Source: Gammaproteobacteria bacterium (GTDB lineage Bacteria > Pseudomonadota > Gammaproteobacteria > Pseudomonadales > Azotimanducaceae). Taken from it: a stretch of DNA of 9,095 nucleotides. A program made the translations under genes and the position numbers. The stretch lies in assembly GCA_003228415.1 (NCBI GenBank), contig QIDL01000003.1:1-9095 (forward strand), in the 5' to 3' direction. This document shows positions 1 through 5,890 of the stretch, piece after piece; the first letter of the stretch is position 1; every line of letters begins with the position of its first letter. The notes below the pieces were generated by a model. That model saw only the letters and a program-made list of their open reading frames with translations, was not told the origin of the DNA and did not search any database.

Positions 1-740
1 CCTATTCTGGCGACCAGCAGCTTATCAACCGCCAGCGTCACCACCGGTTCGGGTGTCAGTTCGCCGTAGGTGTCCAGCGGAATCACAAAGGGCTTCAGGT
101 TTGGATTCAGGAGAGTCACAGAATCAACCAGGGAACCTTTGCCTATCTGATCCGGTTCTCCAAGACTGAACAGGCGATAATCACCGCATTCTTTGATTCG
201 ATCCGGAATACCTGGCAGTACTGGTGCGAAGACAATGATTACATCCGCACACCGGTTGTGTTCAACATAGTCGATATCATAGGGTGCCAGACCAACCCGC
301 GCCGCTGCTGCTTCCAACATCGCCCTCGACGTTGTGCCGGGAGGACCGGCGAATACCGTATGATTTCTGATGAGATCCAGCACATCTGGCACCACCAGCT
401 TTGTTCGGTGAATGATATGGAGCACGGTCGGATACAACGGAACAATCGTAGCGATATCCGCATCGAACAATTCGGCGTTCGAGACCAGCGCGATGTCTGC
501 AGCTCCGGATTTCAACGCCTCTATACCGGGTAAATTCGAATCGGGTGACGGAATGAGATCTATTTCGATGAACTCCGGGTCATCAAAAAGCTGCGCAAAC
601 TTCTCGGCAATCTCTCGATCGATCTCCAGCCTCGGCGTGACCATGGTGATTTCCGCTCCACTCCTGGAGCAGCCTGAGAGCAGCGCGGCGCCCAGACAGA
701 CACTTCCAAAATACAGGAATTGCTTCAATTTGGTCGACAA
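1..740 (-). CDS. TAXI-family solute-binding lipoprotein (3' end beyond window)
   Basis: Predicted extracytoplasmic binding protein of the TAXI (TRAP-associated, NMT1/THI5-like) type. Seen: read from a TTG at 740-738, the frame stays open to base 1 (about 246 residues) and begins with a basic-hydrophobic segment ending in the lipobox LLSGC at about residues 18-22, so the mature protein should be lipid-anchored. It then has a periplasmic-binding fold pattern: a 'GIEALKSGAADIALVS' strand-helix, a TAXI-like 'AGPPGTTSRAMLEAAA' ligand-loop motif, and near the edge 'IPLDTYGELTPEPVVTLAV', typical of the family's C-terminal lobe. TTG is the only start (ATG, GTG or TTG) between the upstream in-frame stop at 822-824 and the signal peptide; a purine-rich GGAT lies about 9 bases before it. 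Known: TAXI proteins normally feed a TRAP permease; none is visible here. It is divergent from the 969-4241 operon, which encodes a second TAXI protein. The ligand cannot be told. Whether the missing C-terminus carries a membrane tail like its relative is unknown. Confidence 0.8.
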   Translation of the reverse strand, partial: MSTKLKQFLYFGSVCLGAALLSGCSRSGAEITMVTPRLEIDREIAEKFAQLFDDPEFIEIDLIPSPDSNLPGIEALKSGAADIALVSNAELFDADIATIVPLYPTVLHIIHRTKLVVPDVLDLIRNHTVFAGPPGTTSRAMLEAAAARVGLAPYDIDYVEHNRCADVIIVFAPVLPGIPDRIKECGDYRLFSLGEPDQIGKGSLVDSVTLLNPNLKPFVIPLDTYGELTPEPVVTLAVDKLLVARI

Positions 741-807
741 CGTGAGATCCAGCCGCTCCGAAGGACACCGGCTAGTCTCGCAGGCTGGACTGGAAATTCA
801 AGGTCGC

Positions 808-839
808 CACCTGGCGCCCCCTTAACCTGGCGCCAGGTG
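808..839. promoter_or_regulatory. Perfect 11-bp-arm inverted repeat in divergent control region
   Basis: Arms CACCTGGCGCC (808-818) and GGCGCCAGGTG (829-839) are exact reverse complements around a 10-base loop. The right arm also lies inside a 14-bp palindrome, ACCTGGCGCCAGGT (825-838), whose first ten bases repeat directly at 809-818, a 16-bp period. It sits in the 228-bp gap between divergent genes, upstream of the putative -35 at 855-860 and about 70-100 bases upstream of the minus-strand TTG start. This suits a shared operator; there is no T-run to suggest a terminator. The structure is read directly; the role is inferred. Confidence 0.55.
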
Positions 840-854
840 AAAATCCTCCCGGGC

Positions 855-884
855 TTGTTCACCTCCATATGCTTGCTGTATAAC
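855..884 (+). promoter_or_regulatory. Putative sigma70-like promoter for the 969-4241 operon
   Basis: TTGTTC at 855-860 and TATAAC at 879-884 are separated by 18 bases and match the -35 and -10 consensus well (TTGaca, TATAAt), placing transcription start near 890-892 and leaving a leader of about 78 bases before the ATG at 969. It is the best promoter-like pair seen in this gap on the plus strand. Confidence 0.5.
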
Positions 885-891
885 GGCGCAT

Positions 892-908
892 CCGGAAGAT
901 CATTCCGG
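892..908. promoter_or_regulatory. Inverted repeat CCGGAA-gatca-TTCCGG at the predicted transcription start
   Basis: Perfect 6-bp arms (892-897 and 903-908) around a 5-base spacer lie just downstream of the putative -10, overlapping the expected +1. A further ATTCCG copy follows eight bases on (910-915). The position suits a repressor operator or a small hairpin in the leader RNA. The function is inferred from position only. Confidence 0.35.
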
Positions 909-968
909 GATTCCGATCATCTATTCAACGCAGGCACGGAACGCATCGGTGCTATACAAGGAACGATA

Positions 969-1799
969 ATGCGCAAATTACTGGGAACAACCACACGAAG
1001 ATTTCTCCTGACACTGCTGACCGGACTACTCGCCTTGTCATTTGGCGCCAATGCGGCCAGCAGCGATCGATCTCCGGTGCTCGCCCGAATCGTCGACAGC
1101 GGAACGATTCGGGTAGGCATGTCCGCCGGACAGCCACCATTCAATATGACCAATCGCGAAGGCAAGATCATAGGGATGGACGTCGATCTGGCGGGCTTGC
1201 TGGCCGGCGCTCTCGACGTCGAATTGGAAATCGTCGACATGCCGTTCAATGAACTGTTGACCTCGCTTGAATCAGGCAAGGTAGATCTGGTGATTTCAGG
1301 CATGACCGCGACGCTGCGGCGAAATATGCGTGCGGCCTTCGTGGGGCCGTACTACATTACCGGCAAATCGATTCTGGCGCGTTCGGAGACCATCGCCGCG
1401 CTCGATTCGAATGAGATGAATCGCGACAATCTCCGAATCGCCGCGCTGAAAGGCTCCACCAGCGAAGACTTTGTCAAAGGCGTGGCGCCAAACGCCACTC
1501 TGGTTGCAACAGCCACCTATGACGACGCGATCGACCTGCTGCTCTCCAACAAAGTGGAGCTGTTTGTTGCCGACGCATCCATCATCATGTTGTCGATGCT
1601 GCGCTGGCCCGATGCAGGCCTGACCGCCGCGAGCAAACCACTGACCATCGAACCCATCGGTATTGCCGTTCCTGCCAGCGATCCGTTGTTGTTGAATCTG
1701 ATCGAAAACTATTTCCGGGCTTTGGATGCCAGCGGTGTTCTGGAGCAACTGCATAAAAAGTGGTTCGAGAGCGGCGGCTGGCTCGTTCAGCTACCTTGA
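969..1799 (+). CDS. Periplasmic solute-binding protein, family 3 (amino-acid ABC type)
   Basis: 276-residue secreted binding protein of the SBP_bac_3 fold, which in known members captures polar amino acids or related small solutes for ABC importers. Seen: residues 1-29 form a signal peptide (basic start, hydrophobic run LLTLLTGLLALSF, likely cleavage after ANA); an Arg-Arg pair precedes the hydrophobic run, but it is a poor Tat match. The mature part has 'GTIRVGMSAGQPPF' (46-58), 'GKIIGMDVDLAGLLA' (65-79), 'GKVDLVISGMTATLRR' (103-118), 'FVGPYY' (124-129) and a C-terminal 'LHKKWFESGGW' (261-271), all in family order; the length is normal. The frame is open upstream to 720, but the ATG at 969 is chosen because AAGGAA lies five bases before it and it begins the signal peptide. 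It is first in an operon with a TAXI protein and a dCache protein. No permease or ATPase follows, so it may act as a ligand presenter rather than an importer part; that is inference. Confidence 0.88.
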   Translation: MRKLLGTTTRRFLLTLLTGLLALSFGANAASSDRSPVLARIVDSGTIRVGMSAGQPPFNMTNREGKIIGMDVDLAGLLAGALDVELEIVDMPFNELLTSLESGKVDLVISGMTATLRRNMRAAFVGPYYITGKSILARSETIAALDSNEMNRDNLRIAALKGSTSEDFVKGVAPNATLVATATYDDAIDLLLSNKVELFVADASIIMLSMLRWPDAGLTAASKPLTIEPIGIAVPASDPLLLNLIENYFRALDASGVLEQLHKKWFESGGWLVQLP

Positions 1800-1811
1800 C
1801 GGAAACCTGAC

Positions 1812-1860
1812 ATGAAACGCTGCACCGGTACCGGCACTATTTTCCTGCAACCGGTGTAGC
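1812..1860 (+). other. Intercistronic hairpin overlapping a 15-codon mini-ORF
   Basis: Between the first two operon genes, arms 1819-1829 (GCTGCACCGGT) and 1850-1860 (ACCGGTGTAGC) can pair over 11 bp with one G-U wobble and a 20-base loop. The same stretch contains ATG at 1812 to TAG at 1857-1859, encoding MKRCTGTGTIFLQPV, with GGAAA about eight bases upstream. No T-run follows, so termination is unlikely. It could protect the upstream mRNA or set the expression ratio of the two binding proteins. Translation of the mini-ORF is unproven. Confidence 0.35.
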
Positions 1861-1872
1861 GGACGGGTATCC

Positions 1873-3147
1873 ATGCTGCGCAGATTGAATCTGTTTCTGG
1901 TGTTGATCCTCTTCCTGCTGGCAGCCGGTGCTGTCGGCTATTTTTTGTACGAAGAACAGCAAACCGAAAGGCTGATCGTTGCAGCCGGAGCCCGTTCCAG
2001 CGAAGGCTTCCAACTGGTACAGGCGGTCGCCGACGTGGTGAACGCCAATTACCCAAAAATCTACATGGATGTCATCGAAACTGGAGGATCGCTCGACAAC
2101 AGTCGGCTGATGAACGCCGGATACGCAGACCTGGCCACATTCCAATCCGATGCCAGCAGCAGCATGCGGGCGCGCCTGGTTGCAGACCTCTATCCGGATG
2201 CCTATCAGCTCATAGTCAGGCGATCGGCAAATATCCGTTCAGTTGCAGATCTGAAAGGAAAAAGCATTGCTTTGCCGTCCAAAGGATCTGCTCAGAATAC
2301 CTCTTTCTGGTCTCTGGCCCGGCACTATGGCCTGGACGAGAGCACCATCCACGGGTTACCGATGTCCAACCGCTCAGCCGAGTGGGCACTGATCAGCGAT
2401 GCAGTAGACGCTGTTTTTCGAGTTCGCGCACCGGGTGACGCGACGATCAAACAACTCATCGAAAGAGCCGACATCACGCTGGTTCCCATCGAGCAGGCCC
2501 CGGCCCTGCATCTTCGAAACTCAGCGATCAAACCCGGCCGGATTCCAAAAGGCAGCTATCGCGGTAATCCACCGCTGCCCGAGCAGGATCTCGAAACCGC
2601 CAGCGTGAGTCGAATGCTGGTGGCTGCAGATGATGTTTCCGACGAAATCGTCTATGAAATTACCGCCGTGCTGTTCGAACGCCGCCGGGAACTCTCGGAA
2701 CTGAGCCCTCTGGCCTCGCTCATTACAGCGCCGAATATCGATTCTGGAACCACATTGCCACTTCATGAGGGTGCCGCTCGCTACTTCGACCGTGAAAAAC
2801 CCAGTATCTGGTCCAAACAAGCGGATCTGCTGCGAACGATCCTCTCTTTGCTGGCGATCTTCGCCTCAATGACCTTCGGATTCCGCAACTGGTTTCAGGG
2901 CGCGCAGAAAAATCGAGCCGACGCTTACAACCACGATCTGCTGGGACTGCTCGAAAGCGCCAAACAAGGCGAACACCCGGCCGAACACTATCGAGAAGCT
3001 CTCAGGGAAATTCTAGTCCGCGTCATCGAGGACCTGGATAACGATCGTATCTCGAGTGATGGCTTCGACGAATTCTCGTTTACCTGGCAAGCTGTCAGCC
3101 AACTGCTGGAGAGCACGCCGACCAGTGAAGAGCGCGCAGCGACGTGA
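1873..3147 (+). CDS. Double-membrane-anchored TAXI-family solute-binding protein with cytoplasmic tail
   Basis: 424 residues. Seen: N-terminal membrane segment at about residues 6-25 with no convincing cleavage site, followed by a TAXI (NMT1-like) ligand-binding domain to about residue 308. That domain shows 'AGARSSEGFQLVQAVADVV' (38-56), 'VIETGGSLDNSRLMNAGYADLATFQ' split over 67-91, the hinge phrase 'VADLKGKSIALPSKGSAQNT' (124-143) and the family-typical 'LHEGAARYF' (297-305). A second membrane segment (about 319-337) follows, then a charged helical tail (about 340-424) that should lie in the cytoplasm. Known: classical TAXI proteins are free or lipid-anchored receptors for TRAP transporters; a two-anchor form with an inward tail suits signalling or contact with a cytoplasmic partner, which is inference. 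ATG 1873 has only a weak Shine-Dalgarno (GGACGG). The stop overlaps the next gene's start (GTGA), so the two are translationally coupled. The ligand is unknown. Confidence 0.85.
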   Translation: MLRRLNLFLVLILFLLAAGAVGYFLYEEQQTERLIVAAGARSSEGFQLVQAVADVVNANYPKIYMDVIETGGSLDNSRLMNAGYADLATFQSDASSSMRARLVADLYPDAYQLIVRRSANIRSVADLKGKSIALPSKGSAQNTSFWSLARHYGLDESTIHGLPMSNRSAEWALISDAVDAVFRVRAPGDATIKQLIERADITLVPIEQAPALHLRNSAIKPGRIPKGSYRGNPPLPEQDLETASVSRMLVAADDVSDEIVYEITAVLFERRRELSELSPLASLITAPNIDSGTTLPLHEGAARYFDREKPSIWSKQADLLRTILSLLAIFASMTFGFRNWFQGAQKNRADAYNHDLLGLLESAKQGEHPAEHYREALREILVRVIEDLDNDRISSDGFDEFSFTWQAVSQLLESTPTSEERAAT

Positions 3148-4241
3148 AGGTCAGCCGTGCAATCAGCGCTACACTCCTCGCTGTTCTGGCAATCGTGTTC
3201 ATCATCGGTGTCGTTCTGCTCAGCAACTACGAAAAACAGATCGAGCAGCGCGCTGTCGGGCAATTGAGAACCATGTTGATGCTGCGGGAGTCTGTTCTTC
3301 GCAGCCACTTCGAAAGTTTGCGATCGGAAGTCCTGCTATGGTCGAGCCGACCGATCGTCATCGACGTCCTCGATACCCTGCAGCACGCACATCAGGCGCA
3401 GGATACCGATACCGTGGTCGGAATTGGTTCCATTCAAACTCAGGACATTTCCTCCGCAGCGGACAGCATGGGGAGCGAAACGCTGGATGCGCGTGTTACC
3501 CGCTTCGCCAGACACCACCACTACTACGACGTGTTTTTTGTCAGCACCAGCGGAGAAGTGCTCTACACGATGGCCAAGGAAGCGGACTACGGCACGAACC
3601 TCATTACCGGTCCGTATGCAGAGAGCGGCCTCGGTCGACTGTTCCGGCAACTGATGGCATCGGATGATGACATCGTCGCCTTCGAAGACTTCTCCCTGTA
3701 TTCCCCGAGCGACAATCAACCGGCCGCTTTCCTCGGCGCAAAGGTCTATCGGGCGGATACCTTCATTGGCATATACGCCATTCAGATCCCGGAGTCATCG
3801 GTTAACGAAATCATGCAGTTCAGCGCAGGCATGGGGGAATCCGGGGAGACCTATCTCGTCGGTAAAGACGGATCGATGCGGAGTAATTCCCGCTTCTACG
3901 ACACATCGACAGTCTTGAAAACGAAGGTAAGCGGGGCGACGGTCGCCAAGGCAATGGCCGGAGAGATGGGAATAGAGATCGTAGATGATTATCGTGGCAT
4001 ACCGGTCTACTCCGCTTACCGACCTTTCGAGTTCGAAGGTATTCGGTGGGCCGCGCTGGCCGAGAAAGATGTAGCGGAGGTACGCCAGCCAATCTACTCA
4101 GCGCGACTCTGGCTTTCCGCGGCGTTCGTTGTACTGTGCCTGGTCGTCCTGCTGCTGCGGACAATGTTGTTCCGAGTGGTTCTTCCCGCATCCATGGCCG
4201 CTTTTCTGGGGCTGTCCTTCCTGCACTTCGAATCGGACTGA
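3144..4241 (+). CDS. Double-Cache (dCache_1) membrane sensor lacking an output domain
   Basis: 365 residues. Seen: membrane segment at about 7-27, a large extracytoplasmic dCache domain (about 30-315) and a second membrane segment (about 321-341), then only about 24 more residues, partly hydrophobic. Membrane-distal motifs 'HHYYDVFFVSTSGEVLYTMA' (125-144) and 'KEADYGTNL' (145-153), and proximal motifs 'GESGETYLVGKDGSMRSNSR' (231-250), 'DYRGIPVYSAYRP' (282-294) and 'WAALAEKD' (302-309), closely resemble the ligand domains of chemoreceptors and Cache-type cyclases or kinases. Known relatives continue into HAMP and a signalling module; here the frame stops just after the second membrane segment, and the next gene is convergent, so no output domain follows. 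The start is GTG 3144-3146, overlapping the TGA of the TAXI gene. I infer that it works with the coupled TAXI protein, either as a ligand-sensing subunit or as a decayed receptor. The unbroken reading frame and coupling argue against simple decay. Confidence 0.82.
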   Translation: MKVSRAISATLLAVLAIVFIIGVVLLSNYEKQIEQRAVGQLRTMLMLRESVLRSHFESLRSEVLLWSSRPIVIDVLDTLQHAHQAQDTDTVVGIGSIQTQDISSAADSMGSETLDARVTRFARHHHYYDVFFVSTSGEVLYTMAKEADYGTNLITGPYAESGLGRLFRQLMASDDDIVAFEDFSLYSPSDNQPAAFLGAKVYRADTFIGIYAIQIPESSVNEIMQFSAGMGESGETYLVGKDGSMRSNSRFYDTSTVLKTKVSGATVAKAMAGEMGIEIVDDYRGIPVYSAYRPFEFEGIRWAALAEKDVAEVRQPIYSARLWLSAAFVVLCLVVLLLRTMLFRVVLPASMAAFLGLSFLHFESD

Positions 4242-4272
4242 AGTCGCCACCAGATCCAGATCGCGGTTTCGG

Positions 4273-5079
4273 TCAGGCATTCACAAGATACAGGGTGCCA
4301 ACTCCGATCATCAGCGCCGCGGCAAGTCGCGATAGTCTCAGCTTTGCCGGGAGTAGTTTTTCCAGTATCACAAACCCCGAGATCGCCGCGATCCACAACA
4401 GATTCATCACTCCGCCTATGAACAACAGGGCCATCAGCAACCAACAGCACCCGAGACAGTATCCGCCATGGCGGACACCGAGAACGATACCGTCCATGAC
4501 CTTCGGTCCAAAGTGTCCGGCAAGATAGGTTGCCGGTGACCGGCAGTGCGTGAGACACCTGTTCTTCCACGGCGTGATTTGATAGGCACCCGCAGCAATC
4601 AGCAGCGTCGCCCCAAGGTATCCGCTGGAACTGACCATCGCTGGTGACAGCAGCCCCACAGTAGCCAGACTCATCTGTATCAAGGTTGCGCCAAGGCTGA
4701 ACATCGTCCAGACCAGAACGTAGCCGGTGACAAACCAGCAGGTGGAGGCGACAACTCCGCGTTGATTACTTGCAGAGTTTGCAATGCGTGCGTAGATGGA
4801 TATCGCTCGGGCGGCTGTCGGCACCATCATCCCGATCATCATGACGACCCACATAGCGAACATCATCAGGAAATCGTTGAGTTTCCATGGCTGCATACCG
4901 GCTGTATCTATTGGCATGCCGGTATCTGACATTTCGGCCATACCGATCGCAACCGTAAAAAGATAAATCCACGCGAGCGCTACTATCGCCGATATTGAAG
5001 CCAGCAGAAAAACCAGATCCCAGGTGCGTAATCTGATACGCGACCTGGCGCGCAATGAGCCAACCTGGGATTCAGTCAC
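4273..5079 (-). CDS. DUF2182 polytopic membrane protein, predicted metal-binding
   Basis: 268 residues, inner-membrane protein with about six to seven hydrophobic segments. Seen: the DUF2182 hallmark Met-rich helix 'LMMFAMWVVMMIGMMVPTAA' (71-90), a 'CLTHCRSP' motif (Cys175, His178, Cys179) and 'HGGYCLGCCW' (His204, Cys208, Cys211, Cys212), then a conserved 'GVMNLLWI' helix and Glu240 in 'ILEKLLP'. The Met, Cys and His clusters within membrane helices are why the family (COG5486-like) is described as metal-binding; its biochemical role is not established to my knowledge. The start is GTG 5079-5077, overlapping the TGA of the upstream DUF1326 gene (GTGA), with AAGG about eight bases upstream, so the two are co-translated. 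Only 31 bases separate its stop from the convergent dCache gene, with no obvious terminator hairpin there. Transport or insertion of a soft metal such as copper is a guess from residues. Confidence 0.88.
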   Translation of the reverse strand: MTESQVGSLRARSRIRLRTWDLVFLLASISAIVALAWIYLFTVAIGMAEMSDTGMPIDTAGMQPWKLNDFLMMFAMWVVMMIGMMVPTAARAISIYARIANSASNQRGVVASTCWFVTGYVLVWTMFSLGATLIQMSLATVGLLSPAMVSSSGYLGATLLIAAGAYQITPWKNRCLTHCRSPATYLAGHFGPKVMDGIVLGVRHGGYCLGCCWLLMALLFIGGVMNLLWIAAISGFVILEKLLPAKLRLSRLAAALMIGVGTLYLVNA

Positions 5080-5717
5080 GCAGCCTTTATGAGCCCATCA
5101 TGGTTGTAGTTGTGTTCGCAGAATTGTGCATACGAGCCTTCCAGGTTCATGCTCAACGCACCCTGAACTGTCGCCGTACCAGAACCGATTTCCGCATAGG
5201 TGAACTCAAAACTGCCTTTCGGTCTGGACAGCGCGATATGGAACTCATCGCCACTGAATCCATCGACGATCGGCTCGCCTCGCGCCTCTATGAGACCCGG
5301 CACAACGAGGCTGGCCTTGCGTGCCGCGATGTCGATCTCGCATTCAATAGGTAGAAACAATGTTTCCAGAAACTCCGAGCAGGTACTGCCGAATACCGCA
5401 AAGTGATTACTACCTGGAACACCCACGTCACCAGACACGATCTTTTCGATCGCCTCACGCTGCGCGGCATCCGCACGCTCATCGATGACGATCTGACGCT
5501 TGCCGCTTCCTTCGGCGATTTCACCTGGCCAGATCATAGTGAACACCCAATTAAGACCAGACAGATCGATCCCATTGAACAGGCCGTCTCGAATGTGTCC
5601 GCCTTCGACGAATTGACAGAATCCGTGGGTACTCGCCACGTTGAACTGGCAGCCGCAGTTGGAAGCGCAATTGCAGTTGCCGAAAGTCTCGCTGAAAAAA
5701 TGCCATTGGTCAGTCAT
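5076..5717 (-). CDS. DUF1326 domain protein, cysteine-rich, paired with DUF2182
   Basis: 213 residues, no signal peptide or membrane segment, so probably cytoplasmic. Seen: an N-terminal 'CNCASNCGCQF' (Cys15, 17, 21, 23) followed by 'HGFCQF' (Cys34), then the DUF1326-typical 'GGHIRDGLFNGIDLSGLNW', 'WPGEIAEGSGKRQIVIDERA' and 'QREAIEKIVSG'. Further Cys113, Cys126 and Cys200, with 'CEHNYNH' at the end, add possible metal ligands. Many relatives have CPC where this has CGC. Known: DUF1326 and DUF2182 genes often sit side by side, but their function is not established. ATG 5717-5715 is preceded by a strong GAGGGGGGA Shine-Dalgarno. It is first of the two-gene unit and is divergent from the Rieske oxygenase. 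I infer that it binds a thiophilic metal or cluster and delivers it to, or receives it from, the membrane partner; the direction is unknown. Confidence 0.88.
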   Translation of the reverse strand: MTDQWHFFSETFGNCNCASNCGCQFNVASTHGFCQFVEGGHIRDGLFNGIDLSGLNWVFTMIWPGEIAEGSGKRQIVIDERADAAQREAIEKIVSGDVGVPGSNHFAVFGSTCSEFLETLFLPIECEIDIAARKASLVVPGLIEARGEPIVDGFSGDEFHIALSRPKGSFEFTYAEIGSGTATVQGALSMNLEGSYAQFCEHNYNHDGLIKAA

Positions 5718-5832
5718 TGTATCCCCCCTCTGCGGTTTCCCCGCGCTACGCTGACCGATGAACTATATCTCAGGTACGCCTCCCAGACCATGGGTCCAGC
5801 CCACCAGCCCTGAAAACAACCTCTCAGACCGC

Positions 5833-5849
5833 AGCTGTTTCAGCTAAAC
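5833..5849. promoter_or_regulatory. Small overlapping inverted repeats in the DUF1326/Rieske divergent gap
   Basis: AGCTG-TTT-CAGCT (5833-5845) and GTTT-CAGCT-AAAC (5837-5849) overlap in the 173-bp gap between divergent genes, 40-60 bases before the Rieske start. The shape is that of a small operator. I found no convincing -35/-10 pair for either gene, apart from TATAGT at about 5763-5768 on the minus strand. The regulatory role is tentative. Confidence 0.2.
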
Positions 5850-5890
5850 TCGCATGTTGCGATTGAGTCGGCAGACGATCGGGGGAGAGT

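Noticed and set aside
583..768. Minus-strand GTG-started frame near the lipoprotein start
   Set aside because: It is out of frame with the lipobox protein, short, and without motifs; the TTG-started frame explains the region.
720..968. In-frame upstream extension of the family-3 binding protein to ATG 720
   Set aside because: It would overlap the start of the divergent lipoprotein, cross the hairpin and promoter, and bury the signal peptide; the ATG at 969 has a Shine-Dalgarno and begins the signal peptide.
996..1019. Twin-arginine (Tat) export signal in the family-3 binding protein
   Set aside because: Arg10-Arg11 are followed by Phe-Leu-Leu but lack the flanking consensus residues, and the hydrophobic run is typical of Sec.
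3056..3667. 203-codon plus-strand open frame across the TAXI/dCache junction
   Set aside because: It overlaps two well-supported genes, is rich in Arg, Ser and Cys without domain motifs, and has no good ribosome site; it is a frame shadow.
4046..4570. Overlapping long open frames on both strands around the dCache 3' end, considered as a missing HAMP/output domain
   Set aside because: The translations show no HAMP or signalling motif and overlap the DUF2182 gene, so they do not continue the sensor.
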